DNA of 64,000 bases from Epibacterium ulvae (GCF_018678075.1 NZ_JAHHIR010000035.1:1-64000); one strand, 5' to 3'; shown: positions 43,182 to 52,518, counted from the stretch's first letter. The notes: a model not told the origin generated them from the sequence alone. Numbers and translations are program-made.

Positions 43182-45635
43182 ATGACAAGCTTGAGCACGC
43201 ATGAATATGCATTGCCGGTCACCGGATTGAGCTGCGCGGGATGCGCGGGCCGGGCCGAACGCGCCCTAAAAGCCGCGCCTGGCGTTTTGAGCGCTGCGGT
43301 AAATTTTGCCACCGCCACAGCCACGGTTGAGGTCGGCGCTGAAGCCTCGGTCGGGACGCTTGCCACAGCGGCGGCGGATGCGGGCTACCCTTTGGGCGAG
43401 GCAGAGGTGGTGTTTCACATCGACGGCATGCATTGCGGATCCTGTGTCGGGCGTATCGAGGCCGCGCTTTTGGCGCTGAACGGGGTGCGGGCGGCTCATG
43501 TGGCCCTGACCGATGGCAGCGCCCGGGTGCGATACATCGCGGGCAGCCTAATGATGGAAGATCTGCAAGCGACGATCCAACATGCGGGATATACGGCCAC
43601 GCCACGGGAGCAGGGCCACACAGACGACGGGTCAGCACAGCGCAAATTGCTGCGTGATTTTTGGCTGGCCCTTGTGCTGACGATCCCGGTGTTTGTGATC
43701 GAGATGGGCGGCCATATGGTGCCGGCTTTCCACCATTTGGTCCAACAGACCCTTGGCCAAACACTTAGCTGGTCGTTGCAGGCGGTTCTGGTGGGCGCGG
43801 TGCTTCTGGGGCCAGGGCGTCGGTTCTTTGCGCGTGGCATTCCGGGCCTGATGCGCGGCGCGCCGGATATGAACGCCTTGGTTGCGATTGGTACGGCGGC
43901 TGCGTTTTCCTATTCGCTGGTCGCGACGTTTCTGCCCGGTCTTTTGCCGGGTGAGACGGTGCAGGTCTACTATGAATCGGCGGCCGTTATTGTCACCCTG
44001 ATCCTGTTGGGACGGATGCTGGAAGCGCGCGCCAAAGGGCGCACAGGTGCCACGATCCGCGCCCTTGCCGAACTGCAACCAGATACCGCGCTTGTGATCC
44101 ACGGGGATAACACGGTTGAGACGCCAATCGCGCAGATCAACGCCGGAGATCACGTGCGCCTGCGTCCGGGTGAACGTGTGGCGGTCGATGCTCTGGTTCG
44201 GGCTGGCACCGGGGACGTCGATGAAAGCATGTTGAGCGGTGAGCCGCTGCCCGTGCAAAAGAGCGTCGGCGATACGGTCAGTGCGGGCACCATCAACGGC
44301 GCGTCCGTGCTGGAGATTGCAGTCACCGGCGTCGGACGCGACACGCGCTTGGCGCAGATCATCGAATTGGTGGAGCGTGCGCAGGGGGCCAAACTGCCGG
44401 TTCAAGCGCTGGTGGACCGGATCACATTGTGGTTCGTGCCCGCCGTTCTGGTCGTGGCGCTGGCCACTGTGATGACATGGCTCGCGCTGGGGCAGGGGAT
44501 CGCGGCGGGTTTGGTCTCGGGCGTGGCGGTTTTGATCATAGCCTGCCCGTGCGCCATGGGATTGGCGACGCCCACATCCATCGTGGTGGGCCTTGGCCGT
44601 GCTGCGCAAATGGGGGTTCTCTTTCGCAAAGGCACGGCGCTACAGGGGCTGGAAGACGTGCGTCTGGTGGTTTTTGACAAAACCGGGACGTTGACCAAAG
44701 GACGCCCAACCCTCACCGATCTGCGCTGTGTGCCGGGCTGGGACAGGGACACGGTGTTGCCCCTGGTTGCGGCGGTTGAGGCCCAGTCTGAACACCCGAT
44801 TGCCCGCGCCATTGTGGCCGCTGTGGACGCATCAGAACTGCCACAGGCCGTTTCAGTGACAGCGGTTCCGGGTCAGGGCGTGACAGCCCGTGTCGCCGGA
44901 CAACAGGTCGCCATTGGGCGTCTGTCCTTTGTCGAAGCGCAGGCCAAGGTGCCCGATGCGTGGCGCTCCACAACGTCACACATGGCCGCGCGGGGCGAGA
45001 CGCCGATTGCCGTCGTCATTGATGGTCAGGCCGCCGCGTTGATCTCGGTCAGTGATCCAATCCGACCTGATGCCGGTGCGACCGTCTCAAATTTGCGCGC
45101 AAAAGGTATCGAAGTTGCGATGATTTCCGGTGACGCCGAAGGCACAGCACGTCACGTGGCCGCGCATCTGGGGATTGAGATTGTCCATGCGGAATGCTTG
45201 CCCGATCAAAAGCTCACCGCTTTGCAAGAGTTGCAGTCCCGGTTCGGCCGCACCGCCTTTGTGGGGGATGGGATCAACGACGCGCCCGCGCTTGCGGCAT
45301 CTGACTGTGGCATCGCTTTGGGCAGTGGCACCGATGTGGCGATGGAAGCGGCCGAGGTCGTCTTGTCCTCCGGCAACCCATTGGGCGTGCTGCGCGCCAT
45401 TGACATCAGCCGGGCCACCTTGCGCAATATTCGCCAGAACCTGGGTTGGGCGTTTGGGTATAACATCCTGCTGATCCCGGTTGCTGCCGGGATATTGGTG
45501 CCCATTGGCGGACCACAGCTTTCGCCCGGCTTGGCCGCAGGCGCGATGGCCGCCTCAAGCGTTTTGGTTTTGTCCAATGCTCTGAGGTTGCGAAAATTGG
45601 ATCCGCGCATACATGATACGGAGGATGCGCGGTAA
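43182..45635 (+). CDS. copA: Copper-exporting P1B-type ATPase CopA
   Basis: An 817-residue inner-membrane Cu(I) pump. Two N-terminal heavy-metal-associated domains carry CAGC (about residues 18-21) and, in GMHCGSC, CGSC (near 90). The membrane metal site is the CPC of IIACPCAMGL (Cys at about 455 and 457). The phosphorylated Asp is in DKTGTLTKG (about 499), and the hinge motif is GDGINDAPAL. It exports excess cytosolic Cu(I) to the periplasm. The CueR-type promoter upstream and the adjacent regulator confirm copper control. Confidence 0.95.
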   Translation: MTSLSTHEYALPVTGLSCAGCAGRAERALKAAPGVLSAAVNFATATATVEVGAEASVGTLATAAADAGYPLGEAEVVFHIDGMHCGSCVGRIEAALLALNGVRAAHVALTDGSARVRYIAGSLMMEDLQATIQHAGYTATPREQGHTDDGSAQRKLLRDFWLALVLTIPVFVIEMGGHMVPAFHHLVQQTLGQTLSWSLQAVLVGAVLLGPGRRFFARGIPGLMRGAPDMNALVAIGTAAAFSYSLVATFLPGLLPGETVQVYYESAAVIVTLILLGRMLEARAKGRTGATIRALAELQPDTALVIHGDNTVETPIAQINAGDHVRLRPGERVAVDALVRAGTGDVDESMLSGEPLPVQKSVGDTVSAGTINGASVLEIAVTGVGRDTRLAQIIELVERAQGAKLPVQALVDRITLWFVPAVLVVALATVMTWLALGQGIAAGLVSGVAVLIIACPCAMGLATPTSIVVGLGRAAQMGVLFRKGTALQGLEDVRLVVFDKTGTLTKGRPTLTDLRCVPGWDRDTVLPLVAAVEAQSEHPIARAIVAAVDASELPQAVSVTAVPGQGVTARVAGQQVAIGRLSFVEAQAKVPDAWRSTTSHMAARGETPIAVVIDGQAAALISVSDPIRPDAGATVSNLRAKGIEVAMISGDAEGTARHVAAHLGIEIVHAECLPDQKLTALQELQSRFGRTAFVGDGINDAPALAASDCGIALGSGTDVAMEAAEVVLSSGNPLGVLRAIDISRATLRNIRQNLGWAFGYNILLIPVAAGILVPIGGPQLSPGLAAGAMAASSVLVLSNALRLRKLDPRIHDTEDAR

Positions 45636-45683
45636 TTGTCGCGGGTCTTGTGGTGGCAAAACCGCGAAGAGGGAAGGGTCAGG

Positions 45684-46091
45684 ATGAATATTGGTGATGT
45701 TGCGGAACGCTCGGGTCTGCCGGCAAAAACGATCCGTTATTACGAAGACATTGGCCTGATCCGTCCACATCGCAGTGCCAATGGTTATCGGTGTTTTGCG
45801 GAAACTGATCTGCACAAACTGGCCTTTCTGGCGCGCGCACGTGCCTTGGGCTTCACGATAGAAGATTGTCGGACTTTGCTTGGGCTTTACGAGGATGAAA
45901 CGCGGGCGAGTGCGGATGTAAAACAACTGGTGCAGGAACATCTCAGCATTATCGAGACCAAGATTACCGATCTGCAGGCCATGCGGGACACATTGACCGA
46001 GCTGGTCCAGTGCTGCGCCGGGGACAATCGCCCGGATTGTCCGATCCTGCGCGACCTGGCAGGTGAGTCTGACTGCACGCAAGGCGCGTGA
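45684..46091 (+). CDS. cueR: MerR-family copper-responsive regulator (CueR/HmrR)
   Basis: A 135-residue MerR protein: an HTH with IGDVAERSGLPAKTIRYYED, a dimerisation helix, and the C-terminal metal loop CCAGDNRPDCPIL, whose two cysteines (the second of the CC pair and the later Cys) bind Cu(I) in the family. I chose the ATG at 45684, preceded by GAAGGG, since the open frame upstream overlaps the copA stop region. It lies 48 bases after copA in the same direction and would activate the copA promoter by twisting its 19-bp spacer. Confidence 0.92.
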   Translation: MNIGDVAERSGLPAKTIRYYEDIGLIRPHRSANGYRCFAETDLHKLAFLARARALGFTIEDCRTLLGLYEDETRASADVKQLVQEHLSIIETKITDLQAMRDTLTELVQCCAGDNRPDCPILRDLAGESDCTQGA

Positions 46092-46445
46092 GCCGGTCTG
46101 TCCCGACACGATGTTAACGTAAGCCACCGAAACTGGCATTTGCCCAATTTATGATCGTTTGTCGTGTATGAGCGCGGCGCCCAGATCTTTTTCTGCGGTC
46201 TAAGCTTTGTGTAACATATTCCAATTGTAGAGATTTGCGGTAGACTTACTGCAACCTTTGCGATACATTCCATCGTGGGGGCACTGCTTTGCGGTGCCTA
46301 TGCAGGGAGCAAATTCAAATTTCTCAATTTGTCATACACCTCACCTTTAGCTTATTTTGCAATTTAAGGTGGTAAAGCTTGTGGAATTAAATTCATTGTA
46401 GGATAGTATTACTTATACGGTGTCTTACACATTTGGTGATCTAAA
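46092..46445. other. AT-rich intergenic region upstream of the winged-helix/TPR regulator
   Basis: About 350 bases without a gene, markedly AT-richer than the surroundings from about 46300. It should contain the promoter of the regulator at 46446. A weak GCAC/GTGC hairpin near 46281 is the only structure noted. Confidence 0.5.
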
Positions 46446-48089
46446 ATGGTTGTATTATTAAAAGTACGGCACTTCGGTGCTTTTGGTGTGTTTCACGCCG
46501 ATGGGCGCAGCATTCCGCTGGGCGCGAAACATCAAGCCTTGCTGGCTTTGTTGACGACAGGAGAAGGAGGGGTGCGAACGCGGTCATTCCTTGAAAACAC
46601 CCTGTGGTGCCTCTCTCAACCCGAGCAGGCGAAGGCAAGTTTGCGCACAGCGCTCTCCACATTGAAACGTCATCTGGGTTCTGATGCGGCGAAGATTTTA
46701 GTCGCCAATCGGGAACGGGTGACATTAAAAATTGAGTATGTCGAAATTGATGACGACCCGGCCAAAGGCGAATTCATGGAGGGGTTTGAGCTTTCCCATG
46801 AAGAGCGGTTCGCCAAATGGTTGGAAAAGATGCGCGGGCAATTTCAACGCCCGAATGCGATATCATCGCCTGCAACAGGCAGTGTTTCCAAAGGGCTGCG
46901 CAGCACCAAAGACAACGTGTTGCCCACAATCGCCGTACTCCCGTTTCAGGTGAGTAAGGATGGCGATGTGCCGATGCCCAATATCTCGTTCCTGACCGAG
47001 GATCTGACGCGCTGCCTGGCTCGGTCGCAATCGTTCAGTGTGACGTCCTTTTTGGCAGCCAAGTCATTTGACCAGCCCCATGCCAGTCGGCCAGACGTGG
47101 GCACCGGGTCGCAAGCGGCCTTTATGGTGGGCGGCTCTGTCTCGATCAATCGGGACCATGTCACCATTGATCTGGATCTCCATGACACGCAGCGCCAAAA
47201 GCTGATCTGGTCGCGCCGATATGAGGATGACGCGACAACCCAAGGGGCCTCGGGTGCCTTTGTGCATACGCAACGGATGGTGCGCGACATTGCCCGCACT
47301 ATTTGGGGCGATGCTATGGATACGGTCTCCTTTACCCAGACGAATGAGTTGGAAAACCATACATTGCTGATGTCGGCGATTGCCATGATGCAGATGGGGC
47401 AGCGGGCGATGTTCGATCAGGCCAAAGATATCCTGCGCACCCTGGCGGAACGGGAAAGCAATCACCCGACCGTCCGTTGTTGGCAGGGGATTTGGCACGT
47501 GATGCGGTTCGAACATGGTCTGTCCGACAGCCGCGCCGCGGATATGGCGGCCGCGCGCCACCATGCTGAGGCTGCGCTGGCGGTTGATCCGCTCTATTCC
47601 CTTGCGCATGCGCTGAACGGGATGATTGCCAGCCAGATGTCCTATAACTTTGATGCGGCCTATGCCTCGCTCGAACTGGCGTTGGAGGACAATCCAAACG
47701 AAGCGCTGGCGCTTGGTTTGAAAGGCCTCACTTGTGCCTATCTGGACATGCCCGAACGTGCCATTGCGCTGACCGACGCGGCCGTGACCCTGTCGCCAAG
47801 CGGACCGCAGAAATACTACTTTGATACGATGTCCGCAGTGGCGCATTTGTCGGCGGGGGCATTTGAACGGGCAACCGAACATGCGGAACGTGCCCTGTCT
47901 GAAAACCCGGGCTTCCCGCCAACCATTCGCGTGCTGAGCGTGATCAATCAGATCCAGCGTATTGGTGGCAGTGGGCGCGATGCGATCAAATTGCTGAAGT
48001 CCAAGATGCCCGAATTCTCCCTGCGCTCTCCGCGTCGCAGCTTTGGCGAATTGCCTTCGGTGCAGCCTGCGGCCACCGGCATCCGGTAA
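46446..48089 (+). CDS. Winged-helix DNA-binding protein with TPR repeats (SARP/CadC-like)
   Basis: A 547-residue predicted regulator. The N-terminal 100 residues form an OmpR/SARP-type winged helix (VRHFGAFGVFHADGRSIPLG, FLENTLWCLSQPEQAKASLR and TALSTLKRHLG). A TolB-like or adenylate-cyclase-associated segment follows from about residue 155 (TIAVLPFQVS, then GGSVSINRDHVTIDLDLHD). A TPR-rich C-terminal half runs from about 300 to 520 (ALAVDPLYSLAHALNGMIAS, LALEDNPNEALALGLKGL). No receiver domain or membrane helix is obvious. Ligand and targets are unknown; it precedes the glucosylglycerate phosphorylase gene by 183 bases on the same strand. Confidence 0.75.
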   Translation: MVVLLKVRHFGAFGVFHADGRSIPLGAKHQALLALLTTGEGGVRTRSFLENTLWCLSQPEQAKASLRTALSTLKRHLGSDAAKILVANRERVTLKIEYVEIDDDPAKGEFMEGFELSHEERFAKWLEKMRGQFQRPNAISSPATGSVSKGLRSTKDNVLPTIAVLPFQVSKDGDVPMPNISFLTEDLTRCLARSQSFSVTSFLAAKSFDQPHASRPDVGTGSQAAFMVGGSVSINRDHVTIDLDLHDTQRQKLIWSRRYEDDATTQGASGAFVHTQRMVRDIARTIWGDAMDTVSFTQTNELENHTLLMSAIAMMQMGQRAMFDQAKDILRTLAERESNHPTVRCWQGIWHVMRFEHGLSDSRAADMAAARHHAEAALAVDPLYSLAHALNGMIASQMSYNFDAAYASLELALEDNPNEALALGLKGLTCAYLDMPERAIALTDAAVTLSPSGPQKYYFDTMSAVAHLSAGAFERATEHAERALSENPGFPPTIRVLSVINQIQRIGGSGRDAIKLLKSKMPEFSLRSPRRSFGELPSVQPAATGIR

Positions 48090-48272
48090 GCTTTGCATCC
48101 ACGGCACCTGCCTGCCGTGGCCTCTGTCCGATTACAGAATGGTCGTATCCCATGTAATATGCATGGGGTGCGTTGTTTTTTGTGCGGAATATGTGCATCC
48201 GGTTGACAGCCCTTCCAAAGGGCCAAACACTGAACGCACGCAATCAACTATCTGAACTGAAAATAGGCCGCC

Positions 48273-50024
48273 GTGTCCCCCTCCAGTCTTACTTTGTCTC
48301 GCCGTCTCTGTGACCTTTTGGGTCAGGTTTATCCCGAACATGATATCGAAGCGATCTCCGATCAGATCATCGACGCCTTCTGGCCGGCCGGAACGCACCG
48401 CCGCAAACAGGGGCGAAAGCCAGGCAACAACCTGTGGTCGGAAAAAGACAGCGTCTTGATCACCTATGGCAACTCGATTGTCGACAAGGCGCATAAACCT
48501 CTGGATGTGTTACATGATTTTCTGGAACGTCATCTGAGAGACGTGATTGGCGGCGTGCATATCCTGCCGTTTTTCCCGTTTACCTCGGACGATGGCTTTG
48601 CGGTGACGGACTATCGCGCGGTGAACCCGCAGCTTGGCGATTGGCCGGATATTCAGCGGATCGCGGATGATTTTCCGTTGATGTCGGATCTGGTCCTGAA
48701 CCACATGTCGAGCCAAAGCCCCTGGTTCAACAACTACTTACAAGGCAAGTCGCCCCATGATCAGTTCTTTTTTGAGGCCTCACCCGATGATGATCTGAGC
48801 GAGGTTATCCGCCCCCGCACCACACCTTTGCTGCGCGAGGTTGAGACGAGTTCAGGCCCGCGCCATGTCTGGTGCACCTTTAGCCACGACCAGATCGATC
48901 TGAATTTTGCCAATCCCGAAGTGCTGCTTGAGATGTTGCGGATCATCCGCATGCATATCGACAATGGCGTGCGGATCCTGCGGTTGGATGCGGTGGCGTT
49001 TTTGTGGAAAGAGGTTGGAAGTCCCAGCATCCACCTGTCGCAGACCCATGCGATTGTGCAGTTGATGCGCCTGCTGTGTGATTACACGCAGGAAACCGTT
49101 GTTTTGCTGACCGAAACCAATGTGCCACGGACCGAAAACCTCAGCTATTTTGGCAATCGCAACGAGGCGCATGCGGTCTATAACTTCCCGCTGCCGCCTC
49201 TGATCCTGCATGCGATGCAATCGGGGTCGGTCGAATATTTGCTGCGCTGGCAGTCCGCGATGCCACCCGCACAATTGGGCTGCGCCTATCTGAACTTTAC
49301 CGCCAGCCATGACGGTATTGGCATGCGCCCCGCCGAAGGGGTGCTGCCACCGGAAGAAAAAGAGCGCATGATCGACACCGTGCGTACCCTTGGCGGATTG
49401 GTGTCCATGCGGGCGCTGCCAGGCGGCAGTGAGGAACCCTATGAGCTGAACTGTAGTTTTTTTGAGGCGATGGGCGCGACGTTCAAAGGCGAAGACGCCT
49501 ATCATCTGGCGCGCTTTATCTCATCGCAAACCATTGTGATGTCGCTCGAAGGCATTCCGGCGTTTTACATCCATTCCTTGCTGGCGACGCCAAATGACCA
49601 CGACGCGGTGGAACGACGCGGCATGAACAGGGCGATCAACCGTCATCGCTGGGATTACGCAGAGCTGAATGCGCGTTTGGCGGATCCGGGGTCGAACCAG
49701 TCGCTTGTTCTGGCTGAATTGTCCCGCCGTCTGCGCATCCGCCGTGAACAGCCTGCGTTCCACCCCAATGCGACCCAGTTTACCCTTCGTTTGGATGACC
49801 GGGTCTTTGGTCTGTGGCGGCAAAGTCTGGACCGGGATCAGTCGATCTTTGCCATGCACAATGTCTCGGATGAAACCGTTGGGATCAGCCCGATGGCGGT
49901 CAATCTGATCGAAGGGGATGACTGGATGGATCTGCTCACCGGTGAGGTGACTTTCCCCACCGGCAAAGATATCGTCTTGGCACCCTACCAGTGCCGTTGG
50001 ATCACGAACCGGAAGGCGAGTTGA
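48273..50024 (+). CDS. GH13_18 glycoside phosphorylase, probable glucosylglycerate phosphorylase
   Basis: A 583-residue alpha-amylase-fold enzyme of the sucrose phosphorylase group. Visible catalytic elements are the nucleophile Asp in RILRLDAVAFLWKE, the acid/base Glu in VVLLTETNVP and the transition-state Asp in NFTASHDGIGMRPAEG. It begins with GTG. Close group members phosphorolyse sucrose, glucosylglycerol or glucosylglycerate. The convergent neighbours encode a glucosyl-3-phosphoglycerate synthase-like transferase and an MPGP-type phosphatase, so glucosylglycerate is the most likely substrate, releasing glucose-1-phosphate and glycerate. Sucrose phosphorylase remains an alternative that sequence alone cannot exclude. 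Confidence 0.83.
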   Translation: MSPSSLTLSRRLCDLLGQVYPEHDIEAISDQIIDAFWPAGTHRRKQGRKPGNNLWSEKDSVLITYGNSIVDKAHKPLDVLHDFLERHLRDVIGGVHILPFFPFTSDDGFAVTDYRAVNPQLGDWPDIQRIADDFPLMSDLVLNHMSSQSPWFNNYLQGKSPHDQFFFEASPDDDLSEVIRPRTTPLLREVETSSGPRHVWCTFSHDQIDLNFANPEVLLEMLRIIRMHIDNGVRILRLDAVAFLWKEVGSPSIHLSQTHAIVQLMRLLCDYTQETVVLLTETNVPRTENLSYFGNRNEAHAVYNFPLPPLILHAMQSGSVEYLLRWQSAMPPAQLGCAYLNFTASHDGIGMRPAEGVLPPEEKERMIDTVRTLGGLVSMRALPGGSEEPYELNCSFFEAMGATFKGEDAYHLARFISSQTIVMSLEGIPAFYIHSLLATPNDHDAVERRGMNRAINRHRWDYAELNARLADPGSNQSLVLAELSRRLRIRREQPAFHPNATQFTLRLDDRVFGLWRQSLDRDQSIFAMHNVSDETVGISPMAVNLIEGDDWMDLLTGEVTFPTGKDIVLAPYQCRWITNRKAS

Positions 50025-51237
50025 ACTCAGACAGGTCGTCTGACACGGCCCGGTGCATATCTGGCAGAAAGCTCATGTCTGCCGAATGCACCCGGTTCCA
50101 CGTCGGGATAAAGGGTGTTTCATGGGGGTTCTCCAGGAACACCTGACCGGCAACCAAGATATTTTCGGCAAACAGCTCGATCGACTTTTCTTCTTTATGC
50201 CTGTCGAGCTCTAGACCGTTCATCTTGGCGTCGTTGTAATAGCCTTCCAAAAGATCCAGCGCCGAGCGGTAATAGGTCGCTTTCAGGGTGCGGAAGATAT
50301 TGGGCGTAAACACGGTGCCATCGGCCGCCAGTTTGCGGAACAAAGCTTTGCAGATGTCCACTGACATCCGGCTCAGGCCTTGGTTGGCGTCCTCGGGTGA
50401 CAGGTCCTGATGTTTGTGGTCATAGGCATCCGAGATTTCGACTTGGCAGACTGATTTTGGTGCCAGATTGCGCCAGGCCTCTGACAGGACGCCAATTTCG
50501 AGCCCCCAATCGGAGGGGATACGCAGATCCGGCAAAATCGGGGTGCGCATGGCAAATTCACCGGACAGCGGATAGCGGAAGCTGCGCAGGTAATCGATGT
50601 AGTCGCGATCCCCGATCACCCGTTTCAATGCGATCAACAGCGGGCTGACCAACAGGCGCGTCACCCGACCGTTCAGCTTGCCATCGCCAACGCGCGGGTA
50701 AAACCCTTTGGACATCTGGTAGGGAAATGCTGGATTCACAACAGGATAGATCAGACGCGCCAGCATTTCGCGTTCATAGGTTACGATGTCACAATCGTGG
50801 ATCGCCATGATTGAACTGTCAGCGCAGGCAATCAGATAACCGATGCAGGACCAGACATTTTTGCCTTTGCCGGGTTCTTGCGGTCCAAGGCCCAATTCCG
50901 CCAGTCGGTCTTGCAAGGCCAACATGCGCGGGCTGTCATTCCAGATCACCACATGTTCTTGCGGCAGCCGGGCAAAGAAGGCGCGCGCCTTGCGGTATTG
51001 TTCCTCGTCTGCGCGGTCCAGGCCAATGATGATCCGGTGCAGATAGGGGACTTGCGCCAGTTCATCCAGAATGTTCGAAAGCGCGGGCCCTTCCAGTTCT
51101 GAATAAAGGCAGGGCAAGATCAGCGATACTTTGCGTGACTGCGCAATGACCGAGATTTCATGGTCCAAACTCCCCAATGGGCGCTGCCGCAGATTATGCA
51201 GGGTGGTGATGTTGCCGTTTTGGTGAAAGTCAGCCAT
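50002..51237 (-). CDS. Glycosyltransferase, probable glucosyl-3-phosphoglycerate synthase
   Basis: A 411-residue GT-A-fold transferase without signal peptide. Features are VSLILPCLYSELEGPALSNI (nucleotide-binding start), GKGKNVWSCIGYLIA, the metal-binding IHDCDIVTYEREMLA, and a C-terminal YDHKHQDLSPEDANQGLSRM. This layout matches GpgS/MpgS-type enzymes that transfer a sugar from an NDP donor to 3-phosphoglycerate. It overlaps the HAD phosphatase gene by eight bases, forming a two-gene synthesis unit, and its end overlaps that of the convergent phosphorylase by 23 bases. It probably makes the phosphorylated precursor of the compatible solute glucosylglycerate; a mannosyl donor is the alternative. 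Confidence 0.8.
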   Translation of the reverse strand: MADFHQNGNITTLHNLRQRPLGSLDHEISVIAQSRKVSLILPCLYSELEGPALSNILDELAQVPYLHRIIIGLDRADEEQYRKARAFFARLPQEHVVIWNDSPRMLALQDRLAELGLGPQEPGKGKNVWSCIGYLIACADSSIMAIHDCDIVTYEREMLARLIYPVVNPAFPYQMSKGFYPRVGDGKLNGRVTRLLVSPLLIALKRVIGDRDYIDYLRSFRYPLSGEFAMRTPILPDLRIPSDWGLEIGVLSEAWRNLAPKSVCQVEISDAYDHKHQDLSPEDANQGLSRMSVDICKALFRKLAADGTVFTPNIFRTLKATYYRSALDLLEGYYNDAKMNGLELDRHKEEKSIELFAENILVAGQVFLENPHETPFIPTWNRVHSADMSFLPDMHRAVSDDLSEFNSPSGS

Positions 51238-52018
51238 GTGCGGTTGTGCCTTTGGTCAAGTTCAGGTCGTTCAGAAGTGTGAGGGTTGCAGAGTTCCAGC
51301 CCTTGGGGCCGTGCTCTGTCGTGCGGATAAGGTTTGATTGTGTATCAAGCTGCGGCATTGGCGGGGCCGATGGGTTTGCGACCAGCACGCCGTGATCAGC
51401 AGCGGCCAGCATTTCCATATCATTGGGGGCATCGCCAAGGGCGATGGTGGTGTCGGGCGCCAATTGCGCGACAACTTCGGCCATGGCATCGGCCTTGGTG
51501 CGACCAAAAGAGAGCGCCAGAAAACGTCCGCCTTGTCGGGCGTGAATGCCCAGTTCAGCGGCCGCCGCCAAGAAAAGTTGGAGCTCTTCGTCCGATCCAC
51601 GCCACAGTCCGGGTTCGCTGAAGCAACGTTGGCGGGCGTTGTGGGCATCTGGCAATGCCAGACCGGTCACATCAGCCACATCCTGATCGGTCATGTCGCC
51701 AAATCCATCAAAGCCCGCAGGCAGTGATGTGACGAGGTTCCGCAAGCGGTCATAGGCTGAGGTATCAAACGCGCCGCTTTCGCTGGCCCAGATGACACCA
51801 GCGCCGTTTTCCACAATAGCGGGCCATCGGTTGAGACCCATTTCAGATTGAAGTTTCTGGATTTCCACGGCGGTTTTGCTGCTGGCCAGAACGACACCTG
51901 CGCCACAGGTGTTCAGGGCATGCAGCGCGGGTTGTGCGGCCTCCCAGCGATATGTCTGGTGATCCAAAAGGGTGCCGTCGAGGTCTGAAAAAACCAACAG
52001 GGGAAGTGCGCTCGTCAT
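51230..52018 (-). CDS. HAD-IIB phosphatase, glucosyl/mannosyl-3-phosphoglycerate phosphatase type
   Basis: A roughly 262-residue HAD hydrolase: motif I LLVFSDLDGTLLDHQTY, motif II VVLASSKTA, and motifs III/IV in TIALGDAPNDMEMLAAAD, with the cap pattern of mannosyl-3-phosphoglycerate phosphatases. It would dephosphorylate the product of the adjacent synthase to give free glucosylglycerate. The start is uncertain: the ATG at 52018 gives the usual N-terminus, while an ATG at 52054 would add 12 residues and no ribosome site is strong. It is the first gene of the minus-strand pair. Confidence 0.82.
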   Translation of the reverse strand: MTSALPLLVFSDLDGTLLDHQTYRWEAAQPALHALNTCGAGVVLASSKTAVEIQKLQSEMGLNRWPAIVENGAGVIWASESGAFDTSAYDRLRNLVTSLPAGFDGFGDMTDQDVADVTGLALPDAHNARQRCFSEPGLWRGSDEELQLFLAAAAELGIHARQGGRFLALSFGRTKADAMAEVVAQLAPDTTIALGDAPNDMEMLAAADHGVLVANPSAPPMPQLDTQSNLIRTTEHGPKGWNSATLTLLNDLNLTKGTTAHG

Positions 52019-52310
52019 AACGCTACCGTAACAAGGCGTGAGAAGAGTGACCATCCTTGAGGTAGGAAAGCGACATCGAAAGTTATATTGGTACGCTTAT
52101 TTTTTAAGCACATGAGGGGGGTCTTCCAAATGCATGGATCGAATTTGCCCAGCTATGATGAAGGCTCCGCAACAAATTTCAGTCAAAAAGCGGCGCTAAC
52201 CTGTGCACTTGCAGTGAATTTTCGCGGAAAATTCGCGCATTTCGATTTTTTGGGTGGTTTTTACCTATCTCAATTTTGACAGAATCCACTTTAAATCGGC
52301 TACTGGATCT
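52019..52310. other. Intergenic region with divergent promoters
   Basis: No gene is supported. The region must hold promoters for the phosphatase-synthase pair (minus) and for the guanidine operon (plus); AT-rich tracts at 52095-52110 and 52225-52300 are candidate sites, but no clean -35/-10 pair stands out. Confidence 0.5.
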
Positions 52311-52426
52311 GCAGGGTGCTTAGGGTTCCGTTGTCGCAAATACGACAAGTCTGGTCCGAGAAGTGCCACCAACACGGCAAACTCCGTGTTGGCACACGGC
52401 GGGCCAAAATCCCGGGAGAGTACTGC
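52311..52426 (+). ncRNA. Guanidine-I riboswitch (ykkC class)
   Basis: Conserved ykkC blocks appear in order: TTAGGGTTCCG (52320-52330), CTGGTCCGAGA (52351-52361), CACACGGCGGG (52393-52403) and AAAATCCCGGGAGAG (52406-52420). The helices also form: P1 by GCAGGGTGCT with AGTACTGC (419-426), an inner hairpin TTGTCG/CGACAA at 52331-52348, and a long helix GTGCCA..ACACGG with CCGTGT..GGCAC at 52363-52395. It lies about 90 bases upstream of the binding-protein start and should switch the downstream operon on when guanidine binds. Bases TGCGCTGG (52424-52431) can instead pair with CCAGCGG (52461-52467), a plausible expression platform. Confidence 0.94.
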
Positions 52427-52518
52427 GCTGGTTTTAACCGCGCCCTATCTCTTTGTTCTGCCAGCGGCCCGAAAACCATCAAAAATAAAATTGGCGGGAC
52501 GCGACAACGGGGAAAGTC

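Noticed and set aside
47064-48107. 347-codon minus-strand frame inside the winged-helix/TPR regulator gene
   Set aside because: His/Arg/Gln-rich antisense translation without motifs or ribosome site.
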